Position numbers and translations under genes: made by a program | From: Rhypophila decipiens | Taxonomy: Eukaryota > Ascomycota > Sordariomycetes > Sordariales > Naviculisporaceae | DNA: 64,000 nt | Reading direction: 5' to 3' | Assembly: GCA_033297075.1 (NCBI GenBank) | Contig: MU858048.1 | Coordinates: 372,001 to 436,000, forward strand | In this document: in pieces, positions 1-11,627 of the stretch | How the letters are laid out: every line of letters starts with the position of its first letter | Position numbering within the stretch: the first letter of the stretch is position 1 | The notes under the pieces: generated by a model | What the model was told of the DNA's origin: nothing | Databases searched by the model: none | Seen by the model: the letters and a program-made list of their open reading frames with translations, nothing else

Positions 1-1051
1 TATCCCTACACGCATTAACCTGAATCACGCGAGCTCCGTTAATGCTGAATTCTCCACTTAGTACTCCGTAAGGAACTCGTCAGTGCCAGACAACAATATC
101 AAGGACCAAAAAGTACAACCGAAGATGCTTGTTGAGAGAACTCATTCCGGCACACCCTTGATTCCTACGGGCGTACCACGCCCTTTCCAGAATCATGTAG
201 TGAGCAATCCGGCGAAACTTTGTCAAACAACCGATGGGATACGGGATATGGATGGAACTTGTTACCATTACCTAAGCTGTAAAACCTCGTCCATTTCTGA
301 GAATGGCTGTTTGCCGGTGCCCACCCAACGGAAGGTGTTTCCCCAGATTCTGCTCACAGAGCAACAAATGGACCCAAACGTGTCTCTTGTTGTTTTCGAT
401 TTCCATGCCAAACACCACATTGTTGGTGGAACAAGTGCCGGATTAAGCTTTCCCCATCGATCGTGAAGAAATGAGAAATTGAAAAAAGAATCCGGGGTAA
501 TTTAGCCGCTCCAAGGTTTCACCTCGTGTAAGTTGTGCCAGTAAGTGCTGTTACGACCCTGACCTACCATACCTATGCTGCAAGGTACGGCGTATCTGAC
601 CAGACTTTTGCTCTCCGAGATGGGCTATTTATGTACACCATGGCAAGCCATATACTCGAATTCCTTGGTTGGGATGCTGAGGATGGAAAAGGGAATATTA
701 AATAAACTTGGCACCGCTTGGATATACGGATACTGCATCCGGAATCACTGACGGACGAGCAGGCAAACACAAACATTCCTTTTAATCACACATGGAGGTG
801 AATCACTGGCCTTGTTGTCGACGAGGCAACTCGGGTATCTGGAATTAAATGTCGGCATCCTGGCATCCTGTTTGTAGTCGTGAGGTTCACTAGTACGGCC
901 AAGACTGGTTACCGTACAGGGCGATTTTTGCCTGGCGCGCTATATACCATATCATGCTCAACTTTTCCTTATTCCCTCATCAGACCAGAGTAGGAGATAT
1001 TGAGGAAATTCCCAATATGACTTTGAAATGTTATAAAGACGCCATAGTGAC
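1..1051. other. gene-free left flank
   Basis: No reading frame here shows domain features, plausible splice signals or codon bias like the neighbouring genes. The longest frame (83-466, +) has scattered composition and no recognisable motif. The right part is the 3' flank of the amidohydrolase gene. One copy of the recurrent 9-mer TACTCCGTA lies at 62-70. Confidence 0.6.
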
Positions 1052-2201
1052 TCAGAGATGATACGCCTCCCTGGCGGTGCCAGCCCAGACCATCTTCTGG
1101 TCCTCCTCGTTTAGTCCGGCCATATCGCACACCTTCTCCACCACTTTGCGCCATTTCACCCAGGCATTGTCGGCGTCCTTGTCGTCCGCATTGGCATCGT
1201 CTACGCCGATGGTGCAGACGGGCCAGTCGGTGGCGAACATGATCCGGCTAGGGCCAAAGGCAGCAATGACCACGGCCAGCCAAGGGATGATGGAGGCAAA
1301 GATGTCATCGGCGGACCAGGTCCGGACCTTGTCGGTCATCTCGGCGAAGAGGCCGCTGAGTTTCATGTACGTACGCTTGCACTTGCTCAACGTGAACATG
1401 GCGGTTCGCCAGGCGATGAAAGATGGGTCTGTGGTGTAGTTGACGATGGTGATGTCGGGTTTGCAGAGGTGGTCTGTGAAGGGTCAGATTGAACGTGCAC
1501 TGCTTTGCGTCGAAATAGGCTAAAATTGTAAAATAAGTGCCAAGTGAGATGAGAGCGGGAGGAGACTTACTCAACACAAACACCACCTTGTCCTCTTCCT
1601 TCTCAACGCCATCGTGTGCTCGATCAATCATCTCGACCAGCTCATCCAGCTGCGTTCTGCCTCTCCGATGGTGATCAACACCCACATCGAAAACAAACCC
1701 CTTTCTGCCTAGCAACTTGAGGCCCTCGATAAACTCACCCTCCAAAGCCGTCCCGTTCGGTTGGTCCTGTAATAAATACCGGAATCCCTTCACCTTGCTC
1801 CAAGTCTCGGGGCCGGCTTCTTCCTCAGCCTTGGCGAGGTACTTCTCCAGCTGCGCTGGGCCCAAGTTTACTGGTGCCCAGGGGACAATCCCCAGGCAGA
1901 GGTCCTTGTCGGCGGCGGAATGTCCTTCACCATCGCGCGGCTCGCCGGTTATCACGCGGCGGAAGAAAGAGATTTCCTGAAGCGGGGCCGTCCAGTCCTT
2001 GGAGGAACCGTTCTCGCGGCCTGCTTCTATGGCTATGAATCCCTGGAGGGTTTTTGAAGATGAGGACGTGGCTGTCTTGAATTCATCCACGGAGCTTTGA
2101 CGGGCGACGGGTAGCTCAGCGGTTAGCCACGGGAGGGTGGACGCCTCGGATGAGGGAAAGATGTGGATATGCGAGTCGATGATGATGTTCTCGGCGGCCA
2201 T
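1052..2201 (-). CDS. amidohydrolase-2 family protein (lactonase-like)
   Basis: Predicted metal-dependent TIM-barrel hydrolase of the amidohydrolase-2 family, which includes sugar-lactone hydrolases such as L-rhamnono- and L-fucono-lactonases. Two exons, 2201-1571 and 1473-1052, are joined across a 97-bp intron (1474-1570) with donor GTAAGT and acceptor CAG, giving 350 residues. Visible family hallmarks are the N-terminal HxH (DSHIHIFP, His11/His13), NHLCKPD formed across the splice junction, MKLSGL, and the late FATDWPVC with its metal/catalytic Asp. The start is chosen at MAAENIII because it sits just before the first strand; an in-frame ATG at 2228 would add nine residues. The upstream region is shared with RPA1 (divergent). 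The exact substrate cannot be inferred; a dicarboxylate hydrolase or decarboxylase of the same superfamily is possible. Confidence 0.88.
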
Positions 2202-3191
2202 GATGGGTTTTTGATGAATTGAATTCACTCGGATGGCCTGTATGAGTGGGCTTCAAGTTGTTGACTGAATTCGAGGGTCAGTGCCAGAGGTAGGTATATG
2301 GTGAAGGCAGGAGCGGTGATATCCACTGAAGCTTTGAAGATCGTCGAACACTGTACAAGACCAGGATGAAACACACCAAATCAAGGCTCTTTGAGAGAGA
2401 TTGTACCGTTACTGGTCGAAGAGAATATTTTCTAAAGCTTCGTGATCGGCAGTTCTTCGTGTATTTACAGCTTCCAGCATCCACATCTCGTGATGGAAGA
2501 ACGAACCGACCCGGGGAATTATGGTGGGGTTGGGTTGGGCGGCTCGATGGCCCCGCAAAGCCTCTCATTCGACGAAGACATCTTGAATTGGAAGTCACAA
2601 TCACATCGGCAAGGGCAAAATACGACTTGGTGGAATTCACGGCGTGAAAAGTATAGAGTTTATCGATACTTTTGCAGTAAGTAGTTCTAGTTGTCTCGTC
2701 AGCATTATTCCCAGAGATTTTGGTGTTCATTCCCTACACTAATAAATTTCACTGAGCTCATGATATTCGGTTTGCAGCTCTCTGTGTGGAAAAATAACAG
2801 GTGATATAAGCAAGACTGAAAATAACACCTTCAGCGTCTTTAAGAGTTGCTATCATGCTAGAATAGATGAGCTCGGTTTGAATGAATTGTTTACGCAGCT
2901 CGTTCAGATGAGCTCATGATATTTCTGTACAGATGGTTCCTACCCCAACCACAGGGCACCTTCACTGCAAGCCAGTGCGCAAAGCAATACCCCGCACCAA
3001 CCACACTGTGCGTGCCTGGAACAATTAAACCTTGCCCCTCTTGCGACGTGCTACTTCACGCGTCTCTTCTCGTCAACCCCAAAATAATCTCCACCTCAAA
3101 CATTGTCAACCCGGACCGAGCACAAATCTCACAATCCTTTTAGTCCTTCCAGGAACAGAGGAATACGGCAACTACACCAGCATAATCGAAA
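2202..3191. promoter_or_regulatory. divergent intergenic region, amidohydrolase / RPA1
   Basis: About 1 kb between two divergently transcribed genes and presumably holding both promoters. A perfect 15-bp direct repeat, TGAGCTCATGATATT, occurs at 2753-2767 and 2909-2923; each copy contains the palindrome TGAGCTCA. No convincing gene is present: the small frames at 2278-2730 lack motifs. Confidence 0.5.
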
Positions 3192-5239
3192 ATGGACCCC
3201 GCGCAGGATATAACGCAAGGCGCCTTCGAGTAAGTCGTTCTCTTTTCCCCTCCTCGACTCCACCTTGGCTGAACCGGCAATGAGACACGAGCTGACATGA
3301 TCTCTCCAGAGCCATCTTCAACCAACCTGAACAAGCGGCTTCCTTGTTCCCCATCCCTCTTCTTCAAGTCCTCCAGATAAAGACGCTCGATGCCAAATCG
3401 AGCGGAGCCGCGACCGAGAGATATCGCCTAGTCCTAAGCGACATCCGTAACTATGTCCAGTGCATGTTGGCTACACAGGCAAACCACGTTGTGCACGATG
3501 GGCTACTACAGCGCGGATGCGTCGTGCGATTGAAGCAATATCAGTCACAACAGCTCAAAGGCAGACCGTACGCACTTGAGGTTACCCCAAAATACAATGC
3601 ATTGCAATGCTAACATTCATACCATAGGATCTTGGTTGTCCTAGACCTCGAGGTCGTCCCGGACTACGGCACCCCGGAAAAGATTGGAGAGCCCATAGCC
3701 TTTGACCATGGCAAAGCACCTGCTGCTCCGCAGAATACGACCATCAGTGGCGCTGGGTTCTATGGTAACAACGCGGTCAAGAATGAGCCTACCACCCAGG
3801 ACCACAAGTCTGCCGTCCAGAAAGCCCCAGCACGCAGTGGAGGGGGGAGTTCGACACACGGATCAAGCACACTTTATCCCATCGAGGCGCTTTCCCCGTA
3901 TGCGCACAAGTGGACCATCAAAGCCAGAGTAACCAGCAAGTCGGACATCAAGACCTGGCACAAGCAGAGCGGAGAAGGCAAGCTGTTCAGTGTGAACCTG
4001 CTAGACGAGAGCGGAGAGATCAGGGCAACGGGCTTCAATGATCAAGTCGATTCATTCTACGAGCTCCTCCAAGAGGGGCAAGTCTACTACATCTCCAGTC
4101 CGTGCAAGGTTCAGCTGGCCAAGAAGCAGTTTAGCAACCTCTCCAATGACTACGAGCTCATGTTTGAGCGCGATACCCACATCGAGAAGGCCGAGGACCA
4201 AGACTCAGTCCCTCAAATGACCTTCAACTTCTGTACCCTAGCAGACCTGCAGACAGTCGACAAGGATGCAACGGTGGACGTCATCGGCGTGCTGAAGGAA
4301 GCCCAAGAGGTTTCCCAGATCGTGTCCAAGACCACACAGAAACCCTATGACAAGCGAGAAGTAACTCTTGTCGACGACACGGGATACTCGGTCAGATGCA
4401 CTCTCTGGGGAAAGACTGCAACATCGTTCGATGTGAGCCCCGAATCCATCGTCGCCCTGAAGGGCTGCCGTGTCAGCGATTTCGGCGGGCGCAGTCTTTC
4501 CCTCCTCGCGTCAGGCACTATGTCAGTCGACCCTGATATCACCGAGGCCCATCACTTGAAGGGCTGGTATGAGGCCTCGGGACGAGACGGCTCGTTTGCC
4601 ACGCACAACAACCTTGCCTCGTTGGGTGCCGCGACAGGTCGGAAAGACGAGTCCAAGACTATATCGCAGATCAAGGAAGAGGAGCTCGGCATGCAAGAGC
4701 CCGTGTATTTCTCCCTCCAGGCTACCATCGTTTACATAAAACAGGAAAGCTTTGCTTACCCAGCCTGTTCAAGCGAGGGGTGCAGCAAGAAGGTGATGGA
4801 TATGGGCGACGGTACCTGGCGGTGTGAGAAGTGCAACATCAACCACGACAAGCCGATGTATCGGTACGTCATGAGCGTCAATGTAAACGACCACACCGGC
4901 CAGCTTTGGCTCAGCTCTTTTGACGACGTTGGAAAGGTCATCATGAACGGAAAGAGCGCCAACGAACTGATGGACCTTCGTGACTCAGGGGACGATACAG
5001 CATTGGCAGCCGAATTTGAGGCTGCCAATTGCAGGAAGCTGAACTTTAGGTGCAGGGCCAAGATGGATACGTATGGTGATACACAAAGGTATGTAAAAAA
5101 AAACTTTATTCTGGGTTCCCGTCTCGATGCTAATGCTGTGCTTTACAGGATTCGGTACCAAGTCATGAGCGCAGCGCCGCTGGATTATAAATCTGAGGGT
5201 CTGAAATTGGCTGAGCTAATCAAGCAGATGAGCATGTAA
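3192..5239 (+). CDS. rfa1: replication protein A 70-kDa subunit (RPA1)
   Basis: Large subunit of the heterotrimeric nuclear single-stranded-DNA-binding complex RPA, needed for replication, repair and recombination. Four exons, 3192-3229, 3310-3567, 3628-5088 and 5149-5239, give 615 residues, the usual size for this family. Domain order follows the family: an N-terminal OB fold (residues about 1-115, with the ALEVTP-side exon border at 3567), a Gly/Ser/Pro linker, two central ssDNA-binding OB folds (the first starting near YPIEALSPYAHKWTIKARV), then the C-terminal OB fold. That last fold carries a C4 zinc ribbon, C-x4-C-x13-C-x2-C at about residues 478-500. The last intron (5089-5148) is 60 bp and stop-free in frame, so retention would insert 20 residues rather than truncate. 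The start ATG is preceded by GAAA. Confidence 0.97.
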
Positions 5240-7369
5240 TTTGAAGACCTTGGATCTGAACGGATGGGCTGGAAGCAATAGTTGGAATGTATCCAGGCAG
5301 TGGTGCCTAGTTCTGGTTGCGTTTGCATGTCTATCATGGGCATGTTGAGTCAAACTCCTTTTGTGTTTCTCCAGTTTTCCAGTCTTCTAGCCTTTAGACT
5401 AGAGTGTAATTATGAATCTGCAACCTTGATCATTGCTCCTCCTTGTGATTGATGTACGATCGTATGTTAAAATGGAGATGTTGGCAGAAAGAGGAGACGG
5501 CGCCTACACGGGGGTCTTGTCGATTCGGCTCAAGGTTGCGGACAGAAGATGGGACATACGAATTATACTACCGAGCAAGACCGCGGTGTAAAGCTAGCTA
5601 TCTATCTTTAGGGCGAATGAAGAATCAAGCAAAAGAACAATAACAAATAAGCATCCGCAGGGAATCTCAAACTGGTCGTCGAAGGAAAAGGCCCACTGAT
5701 ACCACAATACCGGTTGCTGGCGGACTAGATTGACAACAAGGGCGACACACAGGCAGTACCTACCTTACCTGCTACTACGAGAAGACGTTGGTTTGCGACT
5801 CGAATGAGAGAAGTTAACTAACTGGAGTACATCCAGGTTAAGGAGGAAGGAAAGAGTGTTGTTAAAAAGACTTTCAAAGAAAGACGGGAACACACTCAAG
5901 ACAGAGAGAGACCTGGTATCATCCCAGCATGGCATGCTTGGGTGTGAGAGTGAGTGAGTGTCTGGCGTCGAGGACTGCTTGCTTGCTATAACAGACAGAC
6001 AGTTCAACGATTATCTAACATCAACAAACAGGGATCTGGCCTGGGGCCCCGGTGAATGTCCGTCTGGGTTGGTTGGGCCATACGGTGTATAGGCCGCTAG
6101 CTAGCTATCCTGGGTAGGTGAGGGGAGAGAAACGACCATGACTAACTACCGTGTTGATATGGGATGATGGTGAGTGCCTTTGATCAATGGTGATGTAAAG
6201 GTCATCGAGCTGATCAAATGAATTAGACTTGCTGTTGACAAATGATGTGGCAATGGTGAGCTCCAGGGGTGGGTGGGCATAACGGTCTGGTGTCAAGACC
6301 GCATGTTTGTCAGATTCTATCACAGAAATTTGAGGCAAGCAAGGGACATCATCAAGTCTTATCTAGGCAAGACAGCTAGGTTACGAGATGGGAAAGTCAT
6401 AATTGTCAGAACAAGAAACGATTATAGATTCAAAAAAAAGTCATCTATCAATACAAATTTCCAATTCTTTGGCGTTAAAGTTCTTTTTTTGGTGGTATTT
6501 CTTTGGGGATTGAGCGAGAAAGAAACTCGAAATTATATACAAGAGTTCCATAATTAGCAGGCCTTTGGTAACAAGCCCCTTTTCTCTCCCTTCCCCCCCT
6601 TTAAATGATGTGAAACCCATAGGCTAGTCGGGTCAGGAATTGTCGATTAATGGGCAGGACTCGAGATCAGAGTTACCACATCTTTGTCAGACACAAAAAA
6701 AAAGCTCATCCCCTGATTTGTGAAAAAGACCTCCCCACAAGCGAGTCCTTCAACTCTGCTTGGTATCCCCAGTTTAACTGAGCCGGTCCTCTTTGAGAAA
6801 AGAATAACAAAGTCAACTTCACAGAAGCTTCCCTTGTTACTCAATCTCAAAGTGGTGCTCAACGGGGAAAATTGTCAAGGGGAAAAAATAAAAACACATC
6901 TCGAAAGAAATAGTTTCTTTTTTTCTTCTTCGACACACAAACACGATATACCTTTAAAAAGAACAGGTAATATCGTGGGGCCGCAGCATGACCCACAAGT
7001 GGAAGCAGACGGGGCGAGTGAAGAGGGAGGCGAAAGTGCATATTAATGTCCAGCTGTGTGACATGTTGATAGAGAGAGAAAAAACCCAGACCAGCCAGGT
7101 TTCTCTCACACCAGCAATGCCAAACAGAACTGAACTGCATCAATCACCCGGAGTCCCTCTCACTTCAGTGGAAAACCCCGTGCGCCGCATTCAACAGTAA
7201 AGTGAGCGGAACGGCCATGAGTATCTCTCAATTCCGTGTGAAGGAATTGGCCTGGACGTGGCGTTTACGTCGTTTCGTTTCTGGATGTTTGTACCGCAAA
7301 CAATCCAAGTCTTTGGGAAAAAAAGGTTCTTCTTCAAATCCTCAACCCGAGGCTCGAAGCGCCAGCAAT
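5240..7369. other. convergent intergenic region, RPA1 / CBM48 gene
   Basis: About 2.1 kb between the 3' ends of two convergent genes. It is AT-richer than the flanking exons, has homopolymer T and A runs (for example near 6484 and 6913), and presumably contains both 3' UTRs. Open frames are short and motif-free. I see no RNA gene. Confidence 0.5.
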
Positions 7370-8239
7370 TTACTGACGGACGACGATGCCGTGGCGGCGG
7401 GAGCTGCGCTCGACATACTCCTCCTCCTCGGACTCAGAGCACGAGTCAGAGTAGCTGCAGCGGGAGCCACCGCAGTCGATGCGGACGCGCTCACCCTTGC
7501 GGGTGATGCCGTAGCGCTCACAGGTGCACGACGAGCAGTCGGATGCGGGGGTGCTGTAGCCGGAGACGGACGAGTTGGGGCTGGAGCTGTCGGAGCGGTA
7601 CGAGAAGCCGGAGCCGACCGAGGAGACGGGAGAAGAGGCAGCACCAAAGTCGGTGATGACGTCCTCGTCGTACTCGTCGTCGTAGATGCCGGTGGCGGCA
7701 AAGCGGCTGCTGAGGTCGTTCTCGTCAAAGTCGACATCGAGGATGTGGCGGGTGGCACCGGGAGACACGGGCTTGGGGGCCTTGATCTGCGAGACGGAGA
7801 GAGGGCGACCCTTGGGGATGTCGACCGAGAGACCGCTGTCACGGGACTTGCGCGAGCTGGAAGACTTGTGGGAGTCGCGCGAGTGGCGGGACGAGCTCTT
7901 GGAGGAGGAAGAAGAAGAAGAAGACTTGGAGGAAGACTTGTGCTTGGGAACGTCGAGGATGTTCAGGGCACGGCCGGTGGTGGGCTCAACGGTGGACTCC
8001 TCGCTGGGGTTGTGCGAAACGTGGTAGCCATCGATGATGTAGTAGTACCAGTAGCGCTGGCCGGCCTCGACGGATTGGGGCTGGAAGCGGAAGGTGCCCT
8101 TCCACGAGCCGGACTTGGAGGAGGTCTTGTCCTTGGAAAGGGGGAGCTGACCGGTGTAGTTGTCCCAAGATCCGAGAAGATGGACGGTCTTGACGCCAGA
8201 AGAAACACGGAGAGAGAACGAAAGCTGGATGGCGGACAT
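7370..8239 (-). CDS. CBM48 / AMPK-beta-type glycogen-binding domain protein
   Basis: A 289-residue, intronless protein. Residues about 3-97 form an early-set/CBM48 module: residues 6-25 lead into VHLLGSWDNY (Trp25), followed by GSWKGTFRF (Trp46) and YWYYYIIDGYHVSHNP (about 64-78). This is the arrangement of AMPK-beta glycogen-binding modules and of yeast Mdg1/Crp1. The rest is low complexity: a poly-Ser/Lys tract (about 102-132), the segment GRPLSVSQIKAPKPVSPGATRHILDVDFDENDL taken only in parts here as a conserved-looking patch, and a Ser-rich tail with two paired cysteines (CSSCTC) and acidic run SESEEEEYVERSS. It probably binds carbohydrate or acts as a signalling scaffold; no catalytic domain is visible. 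The C-rich composition makes the antisense strand look open (7202-8257), but that frame is an artefact. Confidence 0.85.
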   Translation of the reverse strand: MSAIQLSFSLRVSSGVKTVHLLGSWDNYTGQLPLSKDKTSSKSGSWKGTFRFQPQSVEAGQRYWYYYIIDGYHVSHNPSEESTVEPTTGRALNILDVPKHKSSSKSSSSSSSSKSSSRHSRDSHKSSSSRKSRDSGLSVDIPKGRPLSVSQIKAPKPVSPGATRHILDVDFDENDLSSRFAATGIYDDEYDEDVITDFGAASSPVSSVGSGFSYRSDSSSPNSSVSGYSTPASDCSSCTCERYGITRKGERVRIDCGGSRCSYSDSCSESEEEEYVERSSRRHGIVVRQ

Positions 8240-11030
8240 GTTGACTGTTGTGATTAAGTTGGTGATGCTGAAAAATTGAGATCGAAAAAAGAATTAATGC
8301 TTTGAGAGGGCGTTTGAAGATCGTTTCGAGCAAGTAAAAACCAGAATTTGTCCTTTCTGAGAGGGTGAGTAACGAGACCAGCAAGTTACCGAGTTTGTGA
8401 AATTTGGTATTAAGGAGTTTGAAAATTAATCAATAGAGCACAGCTCTATGATGGAAGAAGGGGAAAAAAGGGGGAAAAGGGGAAAAGACGAAACTGGTTT
8501 TTAAAGTTTGAGAGCTTGCTGAAGAAAAAAAGAGGAAAGGAAGGAAACACAGAGGGGAGGAGGGGGCCTTATATCATGATGGGATTTGTATGGAGGTGGA
8601 GGCCGGGCATGGTGGTGACCCAGCCGACCAACATCCAACCCGCCCTCGCACTCACTCACACACACACACATCTTCTTTGTGCTGCCCCATACGGGCATTT
8701 TTCGTATGAACGGCAGGGAACAAACATGTGGGAACTGGGAAGGCTGGAGGAGCCGGCAGCGGAGCAGCGAGTTCTGCACGCAACCACTTCCTCCCGCAAG
8801 GCCAATTAGGAGGCCATCCCCCCCGATGTGGCGCATCTTCCATGGTATCCTTCCGTGATATTGACTGCTGTGTGCCAGCCTCTCCCCTGCTCTGGTCTTG
8901 TCACGTTGAGTCCTGTGCAGCAGTAGTCGGTGCTGGGCTTCTGCATGGTCATGGGCGGTTAAGCAGAGTGAAGGTCAGCAGTCTCTCATCAGCGCAGCGG
9001 TGCAGTGCAGATGGGAGATGCATCACTGAATGTGGAGAAGGAAACCATCACGGTCCTTGGAGAGAGAGAGAAGACCAGGAGAGGGGGGCATGTTGACAGA
9101 AAGAGGACCCTAATGATCGCCAGCAGGCACTTGACTGCTTTGGGAGTGTTGGGCGTCTAAATCCCTGTCCTGCCCAGCCAATCATGCGCGATATCAAGAG
9201 AGTTCACGCGAGGTGGGGATTTCTTCCCCCCAGTTCCCCTCCACCGGGCGTCGGCTCTCATCACACGCCCCGCCTGTGCCGACGGCATCAGGGCCCGCCA
9301 ATCGTCGAGAGGCTGCACGGCTGCGGTGACATGCATGGGGCCAAGGTCATTACAATTCAATATCGATCATGGCCGTTTTGCTGACAGGAACAATCTGCGA
9401 ATGGCACCCCACTCCCGAGTCCTCGACTGTGTCCGTAGTGCTGTCTGGATTGGACTCTTCCTCGACGAGGTGGACCTTGACGGTACCAATACGAATATGA
9501 TATCACTGCGAGACAGGGACAAGGAAACTTGACTTCGGCCTCGATGTCAAAACTGCTCCAATCCAGAACTCAAGCTATCGATTGCGAGATGCGAGCAAGT
9601 CAAGCTGGGCCTTGTGGTTGGCGGGCAGGGTGGTACGGCAGGATAATGCTACCTGGCAAGTTGGACACAGTAGTCGTCGTCCCATGCATGCAAGACGCAC
9701 GAATCAAGTACAACCTGCCCACCGTCAGCTAGCAGAGCTATTGCTCGCTCGGCATGACTGTCTTGAGTATACTTGCCTTCTATGGTGCCTCCATCCATTC
9801 AGGTGGTGTTGAATGCGGCCGGCGGACTATTGGGTGGGTGGGTGGCCGCGATTTGGGTCGGTCGAGAGGTCATGATGGTGGGATGCGGAGCATTTGGGAC
9901 ACGAGGTTGGGGCTGGTGGTTCAACGGTCAATTTGTTGGAAAGAAAGTACACTAGGTCAATAGAATTGCACTTTGGACCTCCATATGAGCTTACGTACTG
10001 GTACTCACTATGGACTCTCGGAGAGTGTTGGACGTTGGTTCACGTACCTACGGATACTGCACGGCATCTCTCCCTGTGCCATATTGTTGCTTCCGGGAAG
10101 GAATACCTACCTGTTCGTCATGCCTCTGCTGTCCAACTAGACTGCTCGATATCAGCTCCTTCCGCCTCGATCTCAACCCTCGAACAGTCGAGAATCAAGC
10201 ACGGGCTATACCCGGCAGGCAACTTTCGCTACCTATCAACAACATCTCAGAAACCAGCCAATTATTTCATCGTGAAGTTTCTTCTTTCTCGGAGAGTCTA
10301 ATGCATGCAAGAGATCAGATAATCAGCTTAGCTTGCGCGGATAAGCGCAGTAAGTAAAAAAAACCAAGTTGAGATGCGATTGAGCGATGCAAGCAGGCCA
10401 AGGCATCACAGTCACATTCGGAATATGTTCAATTGAGGGGGAGGAGAAGTTGCCATGTCTGTGGGACCGGCCGGTTCACCTTGATCGTCGTATCGCGTCA
10501 ATTCAACCTGTTTTCCCAACGGCTGAGATCATCACTGATCACTCCAATGTGACAAGCCCCAGCGGAGAAAGACACACGCGAATTTGTCGCTTCTCCAACT
10601 GTCAATGGTCGGTGAAATCGTAATGGTGGAGTTGGTGATGCGATTTTCCCGCAGACAGGCCCACCTTGACTTCAAACCCCCTGCTCGCCATGCGTGAAAT
10701 AGCCGCCGTGATTTTCAACACCTTCCCCCTTTGGAGCTGGCATCTTTGTGACACCCCTGACCAACGAACAAACCAGGCACACATTCAAGCACGGACATCG
10801 GAGGCCCGCTGTTGCCTCTCGGTCACGGACATTTTGCCGCGGTGGAGTGTTAATTATGAAGGTTTGCAAGTTATATCACGGGCTTCTCTTTGTGATATAT
10901 TGTTGTTCGCATGTCGTTTATCTCGTCTAGTTGATGTCATGTTGATGTCTTGGGGCTCCGCACGGCGGCTATCGCACGCCCCTGAAGGCTGACGGTCACT
11001 AGTGGTGGTGGGGGTTCAATGCCCCGCCGT

Positions 11031-11044
11031 TACTCCGTACGGAG
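11031..11044. repeat. TACTCCGTACGGAG palindromic motif
   Basis: Contains the perfect 12-bp palindrome CTCCGTACGGAG (11033-11044) and one of five copies in the window of the 9-mer TACTCCGTA, all intergenic. A palindromic protein-binding site is possible, but no factor is known to me. Confidence 0.45.
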
Positions 11045-11341
11045 CCCAAGGCATCCATTCTCGAGATCGGACGGACCGGGAAGAGTTGCCTTTCCCGATT
11101 GATGAGGCCCGCTTGTCCATCCCTTTCTTGGTAAAATGTGAGCTTGACTTTGACGACTGCTGTGGCTATCAATCTCTCTGCACTATTTCAAGTATGTACT
11201 GGCACTGAGATTATACCTGCCCAGCTCTCTGGTACTGCTCAAATGGGGCATGCAATGATAATATTGGGCTTGAGAAAACTAAACAAAATCACTGTGCAAG
11301 TGCTAGGATTGCTTCGTCTAGAAAGATCTATTTCCATGCGG

Positions 11342-11359
11342 CCCCCCCCCCCCCCCCCC
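11342..11359 (+). repeat. poly-C homopolymer (18 C)
   Basis: A run of 18 cytosines in intergenic DNA, unusual for length. Homopolymer length is prone to both slippage and sequencing error. Confidence 0.85.
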
Positions 11360-11627
11360 AGAAATCTAGAGAAAATGAAGAAGAGAGCAAACAGGCAAGA
11401 AAGATGGTACGGGTCATAACCAGGAAATCTACTCAAGTAATAAAAGCAAACGCCCGAGTAGGTAGCCAACCAACCTCTCCAGGATCCAGATAGGTTGCTG
11501 TGTCTATTCAACCAATTGCTCCCCATCTCCTCCACAATCATCCTCACACCGTCATCAATCCCCATCCCTCTCGCCTCACTTAACTCCCTGCAGGCAAGGG
11601 CTTCCTTCCCCTTTTGAGAAGACTGAC

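Larger units (their letters stand above)
8240..11627. other. long gene-free spacer upstream of CBM48 gene
   Basis: About 3.4 kb with no supported gene. It holds the CBM48 promoter and 5' UTR side, including purine-rich tracts near 8455-8560 and a CA run near 8657, and ends with the 3' flank of the HD-domain gene. A 14-bp TACTCCGTACGGAG, containing the palindrome CTCCGTACGGAG, lies at 11031-11044 and a poly-C tract at 11342-11359. A stretch near 9824-9860 faintly resembles the internal promoter of 5S rRNA but lacks the rest of that gene. Confidence 0.5.

Noticed and set aside
7202..8257. 351-codon plus-strand frame, Gly/Ala/Val-rich
   Set aside because: It is antisense to the CBM48 gene and its composition simply mirrors the Ser/Arg codons of that gene.
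9820..9865. Similarity to the 5S rRNA internal promoter (GGACTATTGGGTGGGTGGGTGG)
   Set aside because: The rest of a 5S gene (5' half and 3' strand of helix I) is absent; the match is short and G-rich.
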